A stretch of 64,000 bases of DNA from Salinilacustrithrix sp003476595 (GCA_963972525.1 CAXAUZ010000008.1:1-64000); one strand, 5' to 3'; numbered from the stretch's first letter, positions 24,276 through 33,283 are shown. Program-made: numbers and translations. The notes: generated by a model not told the origin, from the sequence alone.

Positions 24276-25241
24276 TCAGGTGTTGACGCGGGTCATGGCG
24301 GTGGCGACGGTGAGCGATGTCGCACGGGCCGGGCAGGTGGTGGGCTGGGCCGGGTGCGGCCGGTCGGGTGCGGCGTGAGGTCGCACTCGTTCGATCCGCC
24401 GCCTCGATGGGAGCAGTTGGACGGCGGTGACGCTGGCGAGCACGACGAGTCCGCCGGCGAGCTGCGCGGGTCCGAAGGGATCCCCGGTGGCCACGCCGAT
24501 GGCGGTGGCGACGGTGGGGCTGAGGAGGCCGAGGAACGTCACGTCGCGAGCACCGAGTGCGGTGATGCCTCGGAACCAGAGGGTGTAGGCGACCGCTCCG
24601 CCCGCGGTTGCGAGGTACGCGTAGCCGAGCAGGTTGCTGGTGGTGAGCTGGCCGGGTGGCCCCTCGGCGACGAGTGCGATCGGGAGGAGGAGCACACCAC
24701 CGGCGGTGAGCTGCCATCCGGCGAACACCAGAGGACGCGTCGGCCGCCCCCAGCGCTGTACGAGGACGTTGCCGATCGCCATGCTCATCGCGCCGATGAG
24801 CGCGGCGGCGATGCCGACGGCATCGAGTCGGGCGCCGCCGTCGAGCACGAGGAGGGCGACGCCACCGATGCCGACGAGTGCCGCCGTGTAGCGGGCGGGA
24901 CCGGCCCGTTCGCCGAGCAACCGGGCGGCGAGGGCCATGACGATCAGGGGTTGGACGGCCCCGATGGTGGCGGCGACCCCGCCGGGCAGGCGGTAGGCGG
25001 CGGTGAACAGGAACGAGAAGAAGGCCCCGAAGTTCAGCACCCCGAGCACGAGGCTTCGCCACCACCATGAGCCCGTGGGCAGGGTTCGGGTGATCGCGAG
25101 CACCGCCAGACCTGCGGGGAGGGCCCGGAGGGCGGCGGCCAGCAGTGGCCGCCCCTCCGGAAGCAGCTCGGTGGTCACGATGTAGGTGGTGCCCCACAGC
25201 GCCGGGGCGATCGCCGTCGCAGCGAGCAGGCGGGCCCTCAC
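24276..25241 (-). CDS. EamA/DMT-superfamily transporter
   Basis: 321 residues, ten helices in two EamA repeats; ALWGTTYIVTTELLPEGRP at the start and VAATIGAVQPLIVMALAARLLGE, then VTFLGLLSPTVATAIGV in the second half, are typical of the drug/metabolite transporter superfamily. Such proteins usually export small metabolites or amino acids. The C-terminal 35 residues are polar. It is divergent from the MarR regulator and preceded by MarR-like operator sites, so it is the likely primary target. Starts at GTG 25241. Confidence 0.87.
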   Translation of the reverse strand: MRARLLAATAIAPALWGTTYIVTTELLPEGRPLLAAALRALPAGLAVLAITRTLPTGSWWWRSLVLGVLNFGAFFSFLFTAAYRLPGGVAATIGAVQPLIVMALAARLLGERAGPARYTAALVGIGGVALLVLDGGARLDAVGIAAALIGAMSMAIGNVLVQRWGRPTRPLVFAGWQLTAGGVLLLPIALVAEGPPGQLTTSNLLGYAYLATAGGAVAYTLWFRGITALGARDVTFLGLLSPTVATAIGVATGDPFGPAQLAGGLVVLASVTAVQLLPSRRRIERVRPHAAPDRPHPAQPTTCPARATSLTVATAMTRVNT

Positions 25242-25301
25242 GACGCCATCCCTTGGCGAGTGATCGTTGTGGCATGCATTGCGTTCTCCTTTGGACCATG
25301 T

Positions 25302-25359
25302 ATCTTTGTCTAAAGGTAAATTTGAGGAACCAAGGAGTCAAGTAGCTTTGTCCAAAGAT
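25302..25359. promoter_or_regulatory. two MarR-type operator sites
   Basis: ATCTTTGTCTAAAGGT (25302-25317) and AGCTTTGTCCAAAGAT (25344-25359) are imperfect 16-bp dyads matching each other at 13 positions and spaced 42 bp, about four helical turns. The second covers the TTG start of the marR-like gene. The segment is locally AT-rich, as expected for a promoter. Confidence 0.65.
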
Positions 25360-25851
25360 ATTTCGGATGCTGTAGACCGGATCATCGAGCAGTGGGCGCA
25401 GGAACGTCCCGAGCTGGACCCGAGCGGCAAGGCCATCACGGGACGGATCGTGCGACTCGCCAACCTCATGCAGCGCCGGTTCGGCGCCGCGTTCGACCAG
25501 CTCGGCCTGTCCGAAGGCGACTACGGCCTGCTCGTCCCCCTCCGACGGGCCGGCGAGCCCTACGAGCTGACCCCGACCGCGCTCGCCCGGACCCGCATGA
25601 TCACCTCCGGAGGCCTCACCCCAGCCCTCGACCGGCTCGAGAAGCGAGGTTGGATCGAGCGCCGCCCCAACCCCGCCGACCGACGAGGGTCGCTCGTGCG
25701 CCTCACGCCAGCCGGCGTCGACCTGATCGACCAGGCCATGGCTCTGCACGCCACGACTGAGCTGGAGCTCGTCAGCAGCCTCTCGGCGAAGCAGCGCGAC
25801 CGACTGGCGAGCTCCCTGCGCGAGTTGCTCCTCGCCCTCGAACCTGAGTGA
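25348..25851 (+). CDS. MarR-family transcriptional regulator
   Basis: 167 residues. Winged helix: LSEGDYGLLVPLRRAG, ELTPTALARTRMITSGGLTPALDRLEKRGWI and the wing RRPNPADRRGSLVRLTPAG with the Asp-Arg-Arg motif of MarR proteins. The start is a TTG at 25348, chosen because AAGGAG (25332-25337) sits 10 nt upstream; in-frame codons further upstream cover the operator region. It represses itself and probably the divergent EamA-DUF4386-MDR unit until an aromatic or oxidant ligand binds. The ligand is unknown. Confidence 0.87.
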   Translation: MSKDISDAVDRIIEQWAQERPELDPSGKAITGRIVRLANLMQRRFGAAFDQLGLSEGDYGLLVPLRRAGEPYELTPTALARTRMITSGGLTPALDRLEKRGWIERRPNPADRRGSLVRLTPAGVDLIDQAMALHATTELELVSSLSAKQRDRLASSLRELLLALEPE

Positions 25852-26044
25852 CATCGGACAGCGGCCTCGAGCGCGACCTCGCCGGTTCGGTCCGGGCCCT
25901 CCTGGCCGACGCCTTCCCCGCCGTGGTGATCAACGACGGCATCGAAACCCGGCGCAGACGGAGCTGTTCGCGCTCGCCGACTGAACCCGTGCACGTGCGC
26001 TCCGATGCGACATCCGGCGCGAATCGGGCGATGATGGTGGTCGC

Positions 26045-28216
26045 ATGGCCCGGTTCCGCCGCACGACCAAGCTGACCCAGCTCGCCATCGCCCTTGCCGT
26101 GGTGCTGGCCACGCCGGTCACCGCGGCCGGCGTCGTGCTGGCGACGCAGCTGTTCGTGCCGCTGCCCGCCGTGATCCCCGATCCGGAGGAGCTGGAGGCG
26201 ATCCAGTTCAGCCAGGTGTACGACGTCAACGGCGAGCTGATCCACACCTACCAGCAGTTCGACCAGAACATCCCCGTCTCGCCGGGCGACATCCCCGAGG
26301 TGCTGAAGGAGGCGGTGATCGCCGCCGAGGACCGCAACTTCTACGGGCACTCCGGTGTCGACATCCGCGGCACGCTGCGGGCGCTGGTCACCGACGTACG
26401 AGAAGGTGAGCTGGCCCAGGGTGGGTCCACGATCACCCAGCAGCTGGCGAAGAACGCCTACGGCATCGGCAGCGACCGGACCATCGCCCGCAAGCTGCGC
26501 GAGGCCGTCTTGGCCGCCCAGCTCGACCGCTCGCTGTCCAAGGAGCAGATCCTCTTCGAGTACCTCTCCATCGTCTACTTCGGCGAGGGGGCCTACGGCA
26601 TCGGCGCCGCCGCCGACGTCTACTTCGGCAAGCCGGTCAACATCCTCAACGCGTCGGAGGCGGCCACGCTCGCCGGGCTCATCCCCGCGCCGTCCCGCTA
26701 CAACCCCCGCGCCGACCTGGCCGTCGCCGAGAGCCGCCGCGTCCGCGTGCTCGACACGATGCTCGAGGAGGAGCTGATCACCCAGCAGGAGTGGCAGGAG
26801 GCCGTGGACGCCCCACTGTGGCTGGCGAGCGACGGCCCGGCACCGGGGCCGCACACGCTGGTGGTGACCCCGACCGACGAGGACACCCGGTACCCGTGGT
26901 TCATCTCCTACCTCACCCGGTACCTCGCCGACGCGCTCGGCGACGAGGACCTGCTCTACCGGGGCGGCCTGCAGATCTTCACGACCCTGGACCCCAAGGC
27001 CCAGGTCGCCGCCGAGGCGGTCACGTTCGCCACGCTCAGCGGGATCGACCCGGTGGTCCGCACGACCGCCGACGGCACCGAGGTCGCCCACACCATGCAG
27101 ATGGCGGTCACCGCCGTCGAGCCGCCCACCGGCTTCGTGCGCGCCATGGTCGGCGGCCGGGACTTCGGCACCGACCAGACCAACATCGCGCTGAAGGGCG
27201 CCGGGAGCATCGGCCGCCAGGCCGGTTCCGCGTTCAAGCCCTTCGTGCTCGCCACCGCCTTCGAGCAGGGCATCCGCCCCGACGAGGTGTACTCGGGCGG
27301 GCCCCTCACCATCGGCGACTACTCACCCCAGAACTATGCCGGCGCCATCTACGGGGACATGACGCTGCGCTCCGCGATGCACCGGTCGGTGAACACCACG
27401 TTCGTCCGGCTGATGCAGGACGTCGGACCGGACGAGGCCGTCGCGGTGGCCAACCGCCTCGGCCTCGAGGTCCCCGAGATCGACCCGGCGCGCGACGGCT
27501 CGGGTCTGTCCATCGCCCTGGGCAGCCGGGAGGTCTCGGGGCTCGGCATGGCCTCCGCGTACGGCACCTTCGCCACCGACGGCGTCCGCATGCCGCCCAC
27601 CCCGGTCGTGCGGGTGTTCGCGCCCGACGGCACCCTGGTGCTCGACCGCTCCCAGCCCGAGGGCGAGCAGGTGCTGGAGGAGGCCACCGCCGACAACGTC
27701 ACCGATGTGCTCGAGGGCGTGCTCACCAACGGCACCGCGTCCGGCAAGGGGATCGGCCGTCCGGCGGCCGGCAAGACCGGCACCACCCAGGACAACCGCG
27801 ACTCCTGGTTCGTCGGGTACACGCCCACGCTGTCCGCCTCGGTGTTCATGGGGTGGGACCCGCAACCGCCGCTCGACGTGAGCTACCGGGTGAAGGGCCG
27901 CGCCCTCACCGGCGGCTCGTTCCCGGCCGAGGCCTGGCAGGACTTCATGGTCGCCGCCCTCGACGGCGTGCCGGTCACCGACTTCAGCGAGCCGGCGCCG
28001 ATCCGGGACGTGGCCAGCGAGGAGATCCAGCGCGAGCGACGGGGCTTCTCCCCGCGGGCCCCGATGGCCAGCGGCTCGACCAGCGCGGGTGGCCCCTACG
28101 TGGTGGACGCCGAACCGCCCGTGGCACCGGCGCCGACCACGACCACGTCGTCGACGACCACCACCTCGACGACGACCACGCTGCCGTCGCGCGGCGGCCT
28201 CTTCGACGACGACTAA
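26045..28216 (+). CDS. bifunctional class A penicillin-binding protein (PonA-like)
   Basis: 723 residues. One N-terminal membrane helix (about 10-38), then a GT51 glycosyltransferase with AVIAAEDRNFYGHSGVD (catalytic Glu) and QGGSTITQQLAKN, and a transpeptidase with SxxK at Ser395 (GSAFKPF), SVN (HRSVNTTFV) and KTGTT. It polymerises and cross-links peptidoglycan outside the membrane. The C-terminus is a low-complexity Thr/Ser tail (encoded around 28133-28190), probably a wall-spanning linker; no PASTA domain is present. Placement with the ArsA-type pair and whiB recalls ponA2 in mycobacteria. Confidence 0.94.
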   Translation: MARFRRTTKLTQLAIALAVVLATPVTAAGVVLATQLFVPLPAVIPDPEELEAIQFSQVYDVNGELIHTYQQFDQNIPVSPGDIPEVLKEAVIAAEDRNFYGHSGVDIRGTLRALVTDVREGELAQGGSTITQQLAKNAYGIGSDRTIARKLREAVLAAQLDRSLSKEQILFEYLSIVYFGEGAYGIGAAADVYFGKPVNILNASEAATLAGLIPAPSRYNPRADLAVAESRRVRVLDTMLEEELITQQEWQEAVDAPLWLASDGPAPGPHTLVVTPTDEDTRYPWFISYLTRYLADALGDEDLLYRGGLQIFTTLDPKAQVAAEAVTFATLSGIDPVVRTTADGTEVAHTMQMAVTAVEPPTGFVRAMVGGRDFGTDQTNIALKGAGSIGRQAGSAFKPFVLATAFEQGIRPDEVYSGGPLTIGDYSPQNYAGAIYGDMTLRSAMHRSVNTTFVRLMQDVGPDEAVAVANRLGLEVPEIDPARDGSGLSIALGSREVSGLGMASAYGTFATDGVRMPPTPVVRVFAPDGTLVLDRSQPEGEQVLEEATADNVTDVLEGVLTNGTASGKGIGRPAAGKTGTTQDNRDSWFVGYTPTLSASVFMGWDPQPPLDVSYRVKGRALTGGSFPAEAWQDFMVAALDGVPVTDFSEPAPIRDVASEEIQRERRGFSPRAPMASGSTSAGGPYVVDAEPPVAPAPTTTTSSTTTTSTTTTLPSRGGLFDDD

Positions 28217-29127
28217 TCCAGCTCCGCCGGGCACGAGACGAGCTCGGCGCACGCCTCCCGGACGGGGATGCCGAAGAACACGGTGTCGGGCAGGAAGCCG
28301 AGCGGGGCGAAGCGGCGCGAGGCGATGCCGATGAGCTCGCCGGACGAGCTGAGCAGGGGCCCGCCCTGGTGCTGCGGTCCGATCGGGGCGTCGTGCTGGA
28401 TCGCGGTCGCCGACACGTCGGAAACGACCCCCTGGACGAGGGCGGCGCCGTCGCTGCCCAGTCCGGTGACGGCGAAGACCCGGTCGCCGGCGGCCACCGA
28501 CGACGGGTCGGCGACCTCGACCGCCGGGAGGTTCGGGGCGTCCTCGGCGACGAGGAGGGCGAGGTCCCGGCCCTCGTCCCAGGCGGTGAGCTGCACCGTC
28601 AGGATCACGCCACCTTGGCTGACCTCGATGCCGGGCGCCGGCTCCACGGTCGCCGCCCGGACCGTCTCGAACGAGGTGAGCAGGAACGAGCGCTCGCTGT
28701 CGGAGAACAGCACGAACGCCGACCCGACCGATGGCTGACCGTCCACGTCGAGGCTGCTCACGAGGTACACCGACGGGCTGACGCCGGCGAGCACCTCCTC
28801 GACGGTCTGGCCGGACGCCGCGAACTGCTCCAGCTCGCCGAGCAGCCCCTCCACCTCGGCCGTGGCCTCGTCGGTGCGCTGCGCGATCGCCTGCTCGGCG
28901 AACTCGAGGTCGTCGGCGATCTCGCCCTCGAGCTCGGCGACCCGCTCTCGGGTGTCGTCCAGCTCGAACCGGTAGTACGCGAACAGGGCGGCGCCGGAGA
29001 AGGCGGCGGCGACGGCCATGAAGAACAGCAGCGAGGCCAGCCCGAGCGCCGTGCGCGGCAGGACCTGGGACCAGAAGTCGCCTCGAGGTGTGGTGCGTCC
29101 GGTCTCGCGGACGTGCTCCCCAGCCAT
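28213..29127 (-). CDS. membrane-anchored trypsin-fold protein without catalytic triad
   Basis: 304 residues: membrane helix (about 25-50), coiled coil (about 55-95, LDDTRERVAELEGEIADDLEF), then a S1C/DegP-like domain. The fold is recognisable from FLLTSFETVRAA, DLALLVAED and HQGGPLLSSSGELIGIAS. In active enzymes these read LLTNAHVV, DLAVL and GNSGGPL; here His is replaced (SFET) and Ser is Gln (HQGGPL), so only the Asp remains. A peptide- or wall-binding role in place of proteolysis is likely. It converges with the PBP gene (4-nt overlap of ends). TACCGT lies 7 nt before the ATG. Confidence 0.75.
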   Translation of the reverse strand: MAGEHVRETGRTTPRGDFWSQVLPRTALGLASLLFFMAVAAAFSGAALFAYYRFELDDTRERVAELEGEIADDLEFAEQAIAQRTDEATAEVEGLLGELEQFAASGQTVEEVLAGVSPSVYLVSSLDVDGQPSVGSAFVLFSDSERSFLLTSFETVRAATVEPAPGIEVSQGGVILTVQLTAWDEGRDLALLVAEDAPNLPAVEVADPSSVAAGDRVFAVTGLGSDGAALVQGVVSDVSATAIQHDAPIGPQHQGGPLLSSSGELIGIASRRFAPLGFLPDTVFFGIPVREACAELVSCPAELD

Positions 29128-29190
29128 CCCGGCGACGGTACCCCAGGCGGGGAACGGCACTGCCCCGACGTCAGTAGCCTGGACCATCCC

Positions 29191-29712
29191 ATGCTCCTCG
29201 TCCTGCTGCTGCTCCTGCCGATCCTCGAGCTGTTCGTGTTCGTGCAGGTCGCCAGCTCGTTCGGCTTCCTGAGTGCCCTGTTCGGGGCGATCGCCGCCAC
29301 CGTCGTGGGCATCTGGCTGGTCAAGCAGCAGGGCCTCGGCGTGCTGCGCCGGGCCAACGAGAAGGTCGCCCGCGGCGACGCACCCACCGACGAGCTGGTG
29401 AACGGCACGCTGCTGCTCGTCGCCGGCATCCTGCTCCTGGCGCCGGGCTTCGTCACCGGCGCCGCCGGTCTCCTCCTGCTGCTGCCGCCCGTGCGGGCAC
29501 TGCTGCGCGGCTCGCTGCGCCGTCGCTTCGCGTCGGGGCCCATCGTGATCAGCCACGCCACGCGCTTCAGCGGGTCGTTCGGCCCGGGCGCCGGCTTCCC
29601 GGGCGCCGGTTCCCCAGGTGGGGGCGTCCCGCCCACCCGCCGCGGCGACGTGCTCGATGCCGACTCCTGGGAGGAGCCGCCGACGGATCCCGATCGGCCC
29701 GAGCTGCCGTGA
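29191..29712 (+). CDS. fxsA: FxsA-family membrane protein
   Basis: 173 residues. The FxsA domain spans the first 115 residues: LLLLLPILELFVFVQVASSF, KQQGLGVLRRANEKVARG and GILLLAPGFVTGAAGLLLLLPPVR. FxsA of E. coli reduces exclusion of phage T7 by an F-plasmid protein; its normal cellular role is unknown. The remaining tail is Gly/Pro-rich and cytoplasmic. TAGCCT lies 10 nt ahead of the ATG. The stop overlaps the following Nudix gene start (GTGA), so the two are coupled. Confidence 0.9.
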   Translation: MLLVLLLLLPILELFVFVQVASSFGFLSALFGAIAATVVGIWLVKQQGLGVLRRANEKVARGDAPTDELVNGTLLLVAGILLLAPGFVTGAAGLLLLLPPVRALLRGSLRRRFASGPIVISHATRFSGSFGPGAGFPGAGSPGGGVPPTRRGDVLDADSWEEPPTDPDRPELP

Positions 29713-30464
29713 CCGTCGAAGCCCCGTTCCCCGATGCGGACGACGAGGCCACGGTCTTCCCCCGACCGGCCGCGACCGTGATGCTGCTGCGCGACCGCGC
29801 CGACGGGATGGAGGTCCTGCTGCTGCAGCGGGCAGCGAGCACGCCGTTCGTGCCCGGCGCCCACGTGTTCCCCGGCGGCGCGGTCGACGACGGCGACGCC
29901 GACCACGGCGACATCGTCGACGGGCTCGCCACGGAGGAGGCCGACCGCATCCTCGGCGTGCAGTCCGGGGGCCGTGCGTACTGGCTGGCCGCCGTGCGCG
30001 AGTGCGTGGAGGAGGCCGGCGTGGTGCTCGCCATCGATGCCGAGGGGCGCCCGGTGACCGACCAGCACCCGGTCTTCACCGACCTCGACGCCACCCGAGA
30101 CGCGCTCGAGGCCGGCACGCGCACCCTGGCCGACCTCTACCGGGAGCACGGGCTCCGGGTCCCGTTGGACCGGGTCGCCTACGTCTCGCGGTGGATCACG
30201 CCCGAGCCGTCGCCGCGCCGCTACGACGCCCGCTTCTTCGCGGCCGCCATGGTGGAGGGCCAGGACGCGGGCGCCGACGGCTGGGAGGCGGTCGACGCCG
30301 GCTGGTGGAAGCCGACGCAGGCGTTGGCCGACTGGCAGGCTGGGCGGATCGAGCTCATCGAACCCACCGTCGTCAGCCTGCAGCTGCTCTGCCGGTTCAC
30401 GTCCACCGCCGAGGCGCTGGACGCCATCCGCGACGGTGCCGGCGCGGTCGAGGGGCAGGGATGA
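29709..30464 (+). CDS. Nudix hydrolase (NUDT19/RppH-unlike long form)
   Basis: 251 residues. VFPGGAVDDGD begins the Nudix region, and the box continues after an insertion as AAVRECVEEAGVVL (RE-x-x-EE-x-G with Cys/Val at variable positions); the insertion between the two parts is seen in NUDT19-type and CoA-pyrophosphatase-like members. Such enzymes hydrolyse nucleoside-diphosphate-linked compounds, often acyl-CoA or nucleotide sugars. Coupled by 4-nt overlaps to fxsA upstream and to the MBL gene downstream. Substrate unknown. The same Nudix/MBL proximity is present near the crp-nth region of mycobacteria. Confidence 0.88.
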   Translation: MTVEAPFPDADDEATVFPRPAATVMLLRDRADGMEVLLLQRAASTPFVPGAHVFPGGAVDDGDADHGDIVDGLATEEADRILGVQSGGRAYWLAAVRECVEEAGVVLAIDAEGRPVTDQHPVFTDLDATRDALEAGTRTLADLYREHGLRVPLDRVAYVSRWITPEPSPRRYDARFFAAAMVEGQDAGADGWEAVDAGWWKPTQALADWQAGRIELIEPTVVSLQLLCRFTSTAEALDAIRDGAGAVEGQG

Positions 30465-31321
30465 GCGCCGGCGACCGGGACACCGAGACCGACGAACCGC
30501 GCCCGATCGTCCACGAGGTGCCATCCGCGGTCAGCCCCTACATCCGGCGGATCGTGGCTGACAACCCGGGCGCGATGACCGGGCCCGGCACCAACACCTA
30601 CCTCGCCGGCGTGGACGAGATCGCGGTCATCGACCCCGGCCCCGACACCGATGCCCACATCGACGCCGTCGCCGGCTGCGGCGGCGACCGCATCCGCTGG
30701 ATCCTGCTCACGCACACGCACCCCGACCACGCCCCGGCCACGAAGCGGCTGAAGGCGCGCACCGGAGCCGAGGTGTGCGCGTTCGACGACCGCGACGACG
30801 TGCCGGTCGACCGGTTCCTGGCCGACGGCGACACGGTGGAGACCACCGAGTTCCGCATCCGGGCCATCCACACGCCCGGTCACGCGTCCAACCACCTCTG
30901 CTACCTGCTGGAGGAGGAGCGGACGCTGTTCTCGGGCGACCACATCATGGACGGGTCCACCGTCGTCATCGCCCCGCCCGACGGTGACATGGCCGCCTAC
31001 CTCGACTCCCTGGCCAAGGTCCGGGCCATCAAGCGCCTCCGCGCCATCGCCCCGGGCCACGGCCACGTCATCACCGACCCGATCGAGCGCATCGACGCCT
31101 ACGTCGCCCACCGCCTCGAGCGCGAGGCCCAGGTGCTCGGCGCCGTGCAGACCGCCGGCACCACCACCATCGCCGACATCGTCGGCGAGCTCTACACCGG
31201 CCTCGTCGAGGAGCTGGTGCCCCGGGCCGCGCAGTCCGTGCACGCCCACCTCCAGAAGCTGGCTGCCGATGGCCTGGTGCGCGGCGAGGACCCCGACGGC
31301 GACTGGACCGCCGCCGGCTGA
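30461..31321 (+). CDS. metallo-beta-lactamase-fold hydrolase (LACTB2-like)
   Basis: 286 residues. Metal-binding motif LLTHTHPDHAPATKRL (HxHxDH), then HTPGHASNHLCYL and LFSGDHIMDGS supply the remaining ligands; APGHGHVI follows. A C-terminal winged-helix segment (VHAHLQKLAADGLV) is typical of the LACTB2/Rv3677c group, which are endoribonuclease-like or thioester hydrolases. ATG 30461 overlaps the Nudix stop. The genomic link to a Nudix gene and the ArsA-type pair supports a Rv3677c-type identity. Substrate unproven. Confidence 0.9.
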   Translation: MSAGDRDTETDEPRPIVHEVPSAVSPYIRRIVADNPGAMTGPGTNTYLAGVDEIAVIDPGPDTDAHIDAVAGCGGDRIRWILLTHTHPDHAPATKRLKARTGAEVCAFDDRDDVPVDRFLADGDTVETTEFRIRAIHTPGHASNHLCYLLEEERTLFSGDHIMDGSTVVIAPPDGDMAAYLDSLAKVRAIKRLRAIAPGHGHVITDPIERIDAYVAHRLEREAQVLGAVQTAGTTTIADIVGELYTGLVEELVPRAAQSVHAHLQKLAADGLVRGEDPDGDWTAAG

Positions 31322-31365
31322 GATCACGGAGGGATCGGCCCGGCCTCCGTCGAAGCAAGCGACGG

Positions 31366-33033
31366 ATGGCCCCCCGCCTCGTCTCCGTGCTGGAGGCTGC
31401 CGACGCCCTCGGGCTCCCCGTCTCGGGCGTCGAGGCGTTGGTCGACGCCGGCTACCTGCGCCCGGACGGCGACGCCCTGCTGTCGCTGTCGGAGATCAAG
31501 TCGTTCCAGGCCCGCAACACCGGCGGGGCCGGCGACACCGCGGACGACCTGCTCGGCGACGTCGGCGCCGCGGACGAGGAGACCGAGTCCCTGCTCGACG
31601 CCCTCGAGGCCGCGGTCGGCGACATGGCCGAGCGGGCGGCCGACATCATGACGGCGACGTTCCCCGACGCCGCCGGGTGGACCGGTCAGCAGCGCAGACG
31701 GTTCGTGCGCCAGGCCCGGCTCCGCTTCGAGGCCATCGTCGCGGTCACCCGGGCCGGCACCACCGAGGACGAGCTGTTGGAGGACCTGGCCGCCGCCGGT
31801 GGGGCCGCGGCCTTCGCCGGTGCACCGCTGCCGCAGGTGCTCCTCGCGCTCCGCGTCAGCCGGGACCTGCTGGTCCAGAGCGCGGTCGCCGCGGCCGACG
31901 AGCTCGGCCAGCAGCGCGGCGTCGCCCTGGCCGTCGTGCTCACCCGCGTGCTGCCGGTGCTGGACCGCCTCACCGACACCGTCGCTCGCGGGTACTGGGC
32001 CGCGGTCCGCGTCCGCGAGGAGGAGGTCGTCGCCCGGTACGCCCACATGGTCGAGCACGCCGGCCACGGGGTGTACGAGGTGGAGCTGGACGGCACCGTG
32101 TGCTTCGCCAACTCGATGCTCGCTCGCATCACCGGGCACCACCTCGACGAGCTGCTGGGCCGGGACCTGGCCGTGACCCTGCCGCCCGCCGATCCGGCGC
32201 CGGGCATCGACGTCTACCGCTCCCCCACGGTGAGCGGGTGGCGGCCGTTGCGGGTCCTGCGGGCCGACGGCGTCGAGCGCGAGCTGCTGCTCCAGGTGAC
32301 CGAGCGGACCGATCAGGGCCGACCCGTCGGCTACGACGGCATCGTCCGCGACGTCACGCCGGAGCGAGCGCTGGAGCGCCAGAAGAACGACTTCCTCGCC
32401 CTCGTCACCGACGAGCTGCGCCAGCCGCTGGCCACCGTCCTCGGGCTCGGCGTGACCCTCGCCAGCGAGGCCGAGGACCTGACCCGGGACCAGATCGCCG
32501 GGATGGGTCGCACCATCCACGTCCAGTCCGATCGCATCGCCCGCCTCGCCGACGACCTCCACGACGTCAGCCGCATCCGGGCCGACGCCCTCAGCCTCAT
32601 GGTGCGACGGGTCGACGTGGCCCCGGCGTGCGCGGCCGCCATCCGCATGCTCCCCGGTGCCGACGAGGTGGAGGTGGACGTGCCCGGCGACCTCGAGGTC
32701 ACCGCGGACGGCCGGCGCCTCCAGCACGTCATCGCCCACCTGGTGGAGAACGGGCTCCGCCACGGACGTCCGCCGGTGACGCTGCGGGCGCGCGCGGTGG
32801 ACGGCGCGATCCACATCGACGTCATCGACCACGGCGAGGGCGTCCCGCTCCACCTCGTGGAGCGCCTGTTCGCCTCCCTGGTCCCGAGCGCGGCGGACGA
32901 TCGCCTGCGCGACCGGCCCTCGGGGCTCGGCCTGCCCCTGGCCCGCAGCCTCGTGGAGGCGATGGGCGGTCGCATCCGCCACGACCGGCAGCCCGACGGC
33001 ACGACCCGCTTCCGGGTGACCCTGCCCACCTGA
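31366..33033 (+). CDS. PAS-containing histidine-kinase-like protein with Asp in the H-box
   Basis: 555 residues. An N-terminal MerR-like helix-turn-helix segment (LGLPVSGVEALVDAGYLRPDG), a helical PucR/RsbR-like sensor region (about 65-215), a PAS domain (about 225-335) and a HisKA/HATPase core. The H-box reads FLALVTDELRQPL, where kinases have S-H-E-L-R-T-P-L, so the phosphoacceptor His is Asp349. ATP-binding boxes are good: VIAHLVENGLRHG (N), DHGEGV (G1) and SGLGLPLARSLVEAMGG (G2). It cannot autophosphorylate in the usual way; it may bind ATP and signal allosterically. No response regulator is adjacent. Confidence 0.8.
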   Translation: MAPRLVSVLEAADALGLPVSGVEALVDAGYLRPDGDALLSLSEIKSFQARNTGGAGDTADDLLGDVGAADEETESLLDALEAAVGDMAERAADIMTATFPDAAGWTGQQRRRFVRQARLRFEAIVAVTRAGTTEDELLEDLAAAGGAAAFAGAPLPQVLLALRVSRDLLVQSAVAAADELGQQRGVALAVVLTRVLPVLDRLTDTVARGYWAAVRVREEEVVARYAHMVEHAGHGVYEVELDGTVCFANSMLARITGHHLDELLGRDLAVTLPPADPAPGIDVYRSPTVSGWRPLRVLRADGVERELLLQVTERTDQGRPVGYDGIVRDVTPERALERQKNDFLALVTDELRQPLATVLGLGVTLASEAEDLTRDQIAGMGRTIHVQSDRIARLADDLHDVSRIRADALSLMVRRVDVAPACAAAIRMLPGADEVEVDVPGDLEVTADGRRLQHVIAHLVENGLRHGRPPVTLRARAVDGAIHIDVIDHGEGVPLHLVERLFASLVPSAADDRLRDRPSGLGLPLARSLVEAMGGRIRHDRQPDGTTRFRVTLPT

Positions 33034-33216
33034 CCGACGCCGATCGCGCGGACGGGGGGTTGGCACAAATGGCCCGCCCGGGCCACTTCCGCCGCCACGC
33101 ACCGCGGTCAGGATGGGGACACGCCGGACGAGCCGGCCACAACCGAGGGGCGAAGCGTCCCGACACTCCCGGATGCGAGGGCTGTTCGCATGCGGGGTTC
33201 GCCGCTCCCCTTCGCC

Positions 33217-33266
33217 GCTGACCCCGTCGACGTGGTGCTGGGGGGCACCGGAGCGACGGGGTCAGC
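33217..33266 (-). terminator. long hairpin between kinase-like and mrp genes
   Basis: GCTGACCCCGTCG (33217-33229) pairs perfectly with CGACGGGGTCAGC (33254-33266), with an inner GGTGC/GCACC stem. It lies 18 bp beyond the mrp stop and 184 bp after the convergent kinase gene, so it may terminate both. Confidence 0.65.
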
Positions 33267-33283
33267 CGCGCCCGGGCTCGGGG

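Noticed and set aside
25848..26075. Short frame starting GTGA-overlapped with marR, running into the PBP start
   Set aside because: The first part looks plausible and overlaps the marR stop, but it ends in Arg/Ser-rich sequence, and an alternative frame ends with a different stop. It runs into the coding start of the PBP. No domain is recognised, so no gene is called.
28133..28190. ACC/ACG-rich tract as a DNA repeat element
   Set aside because: It encodes the Thr/Ser tail of the PBP and is low-complexity coding sequence, not a separate repeat.
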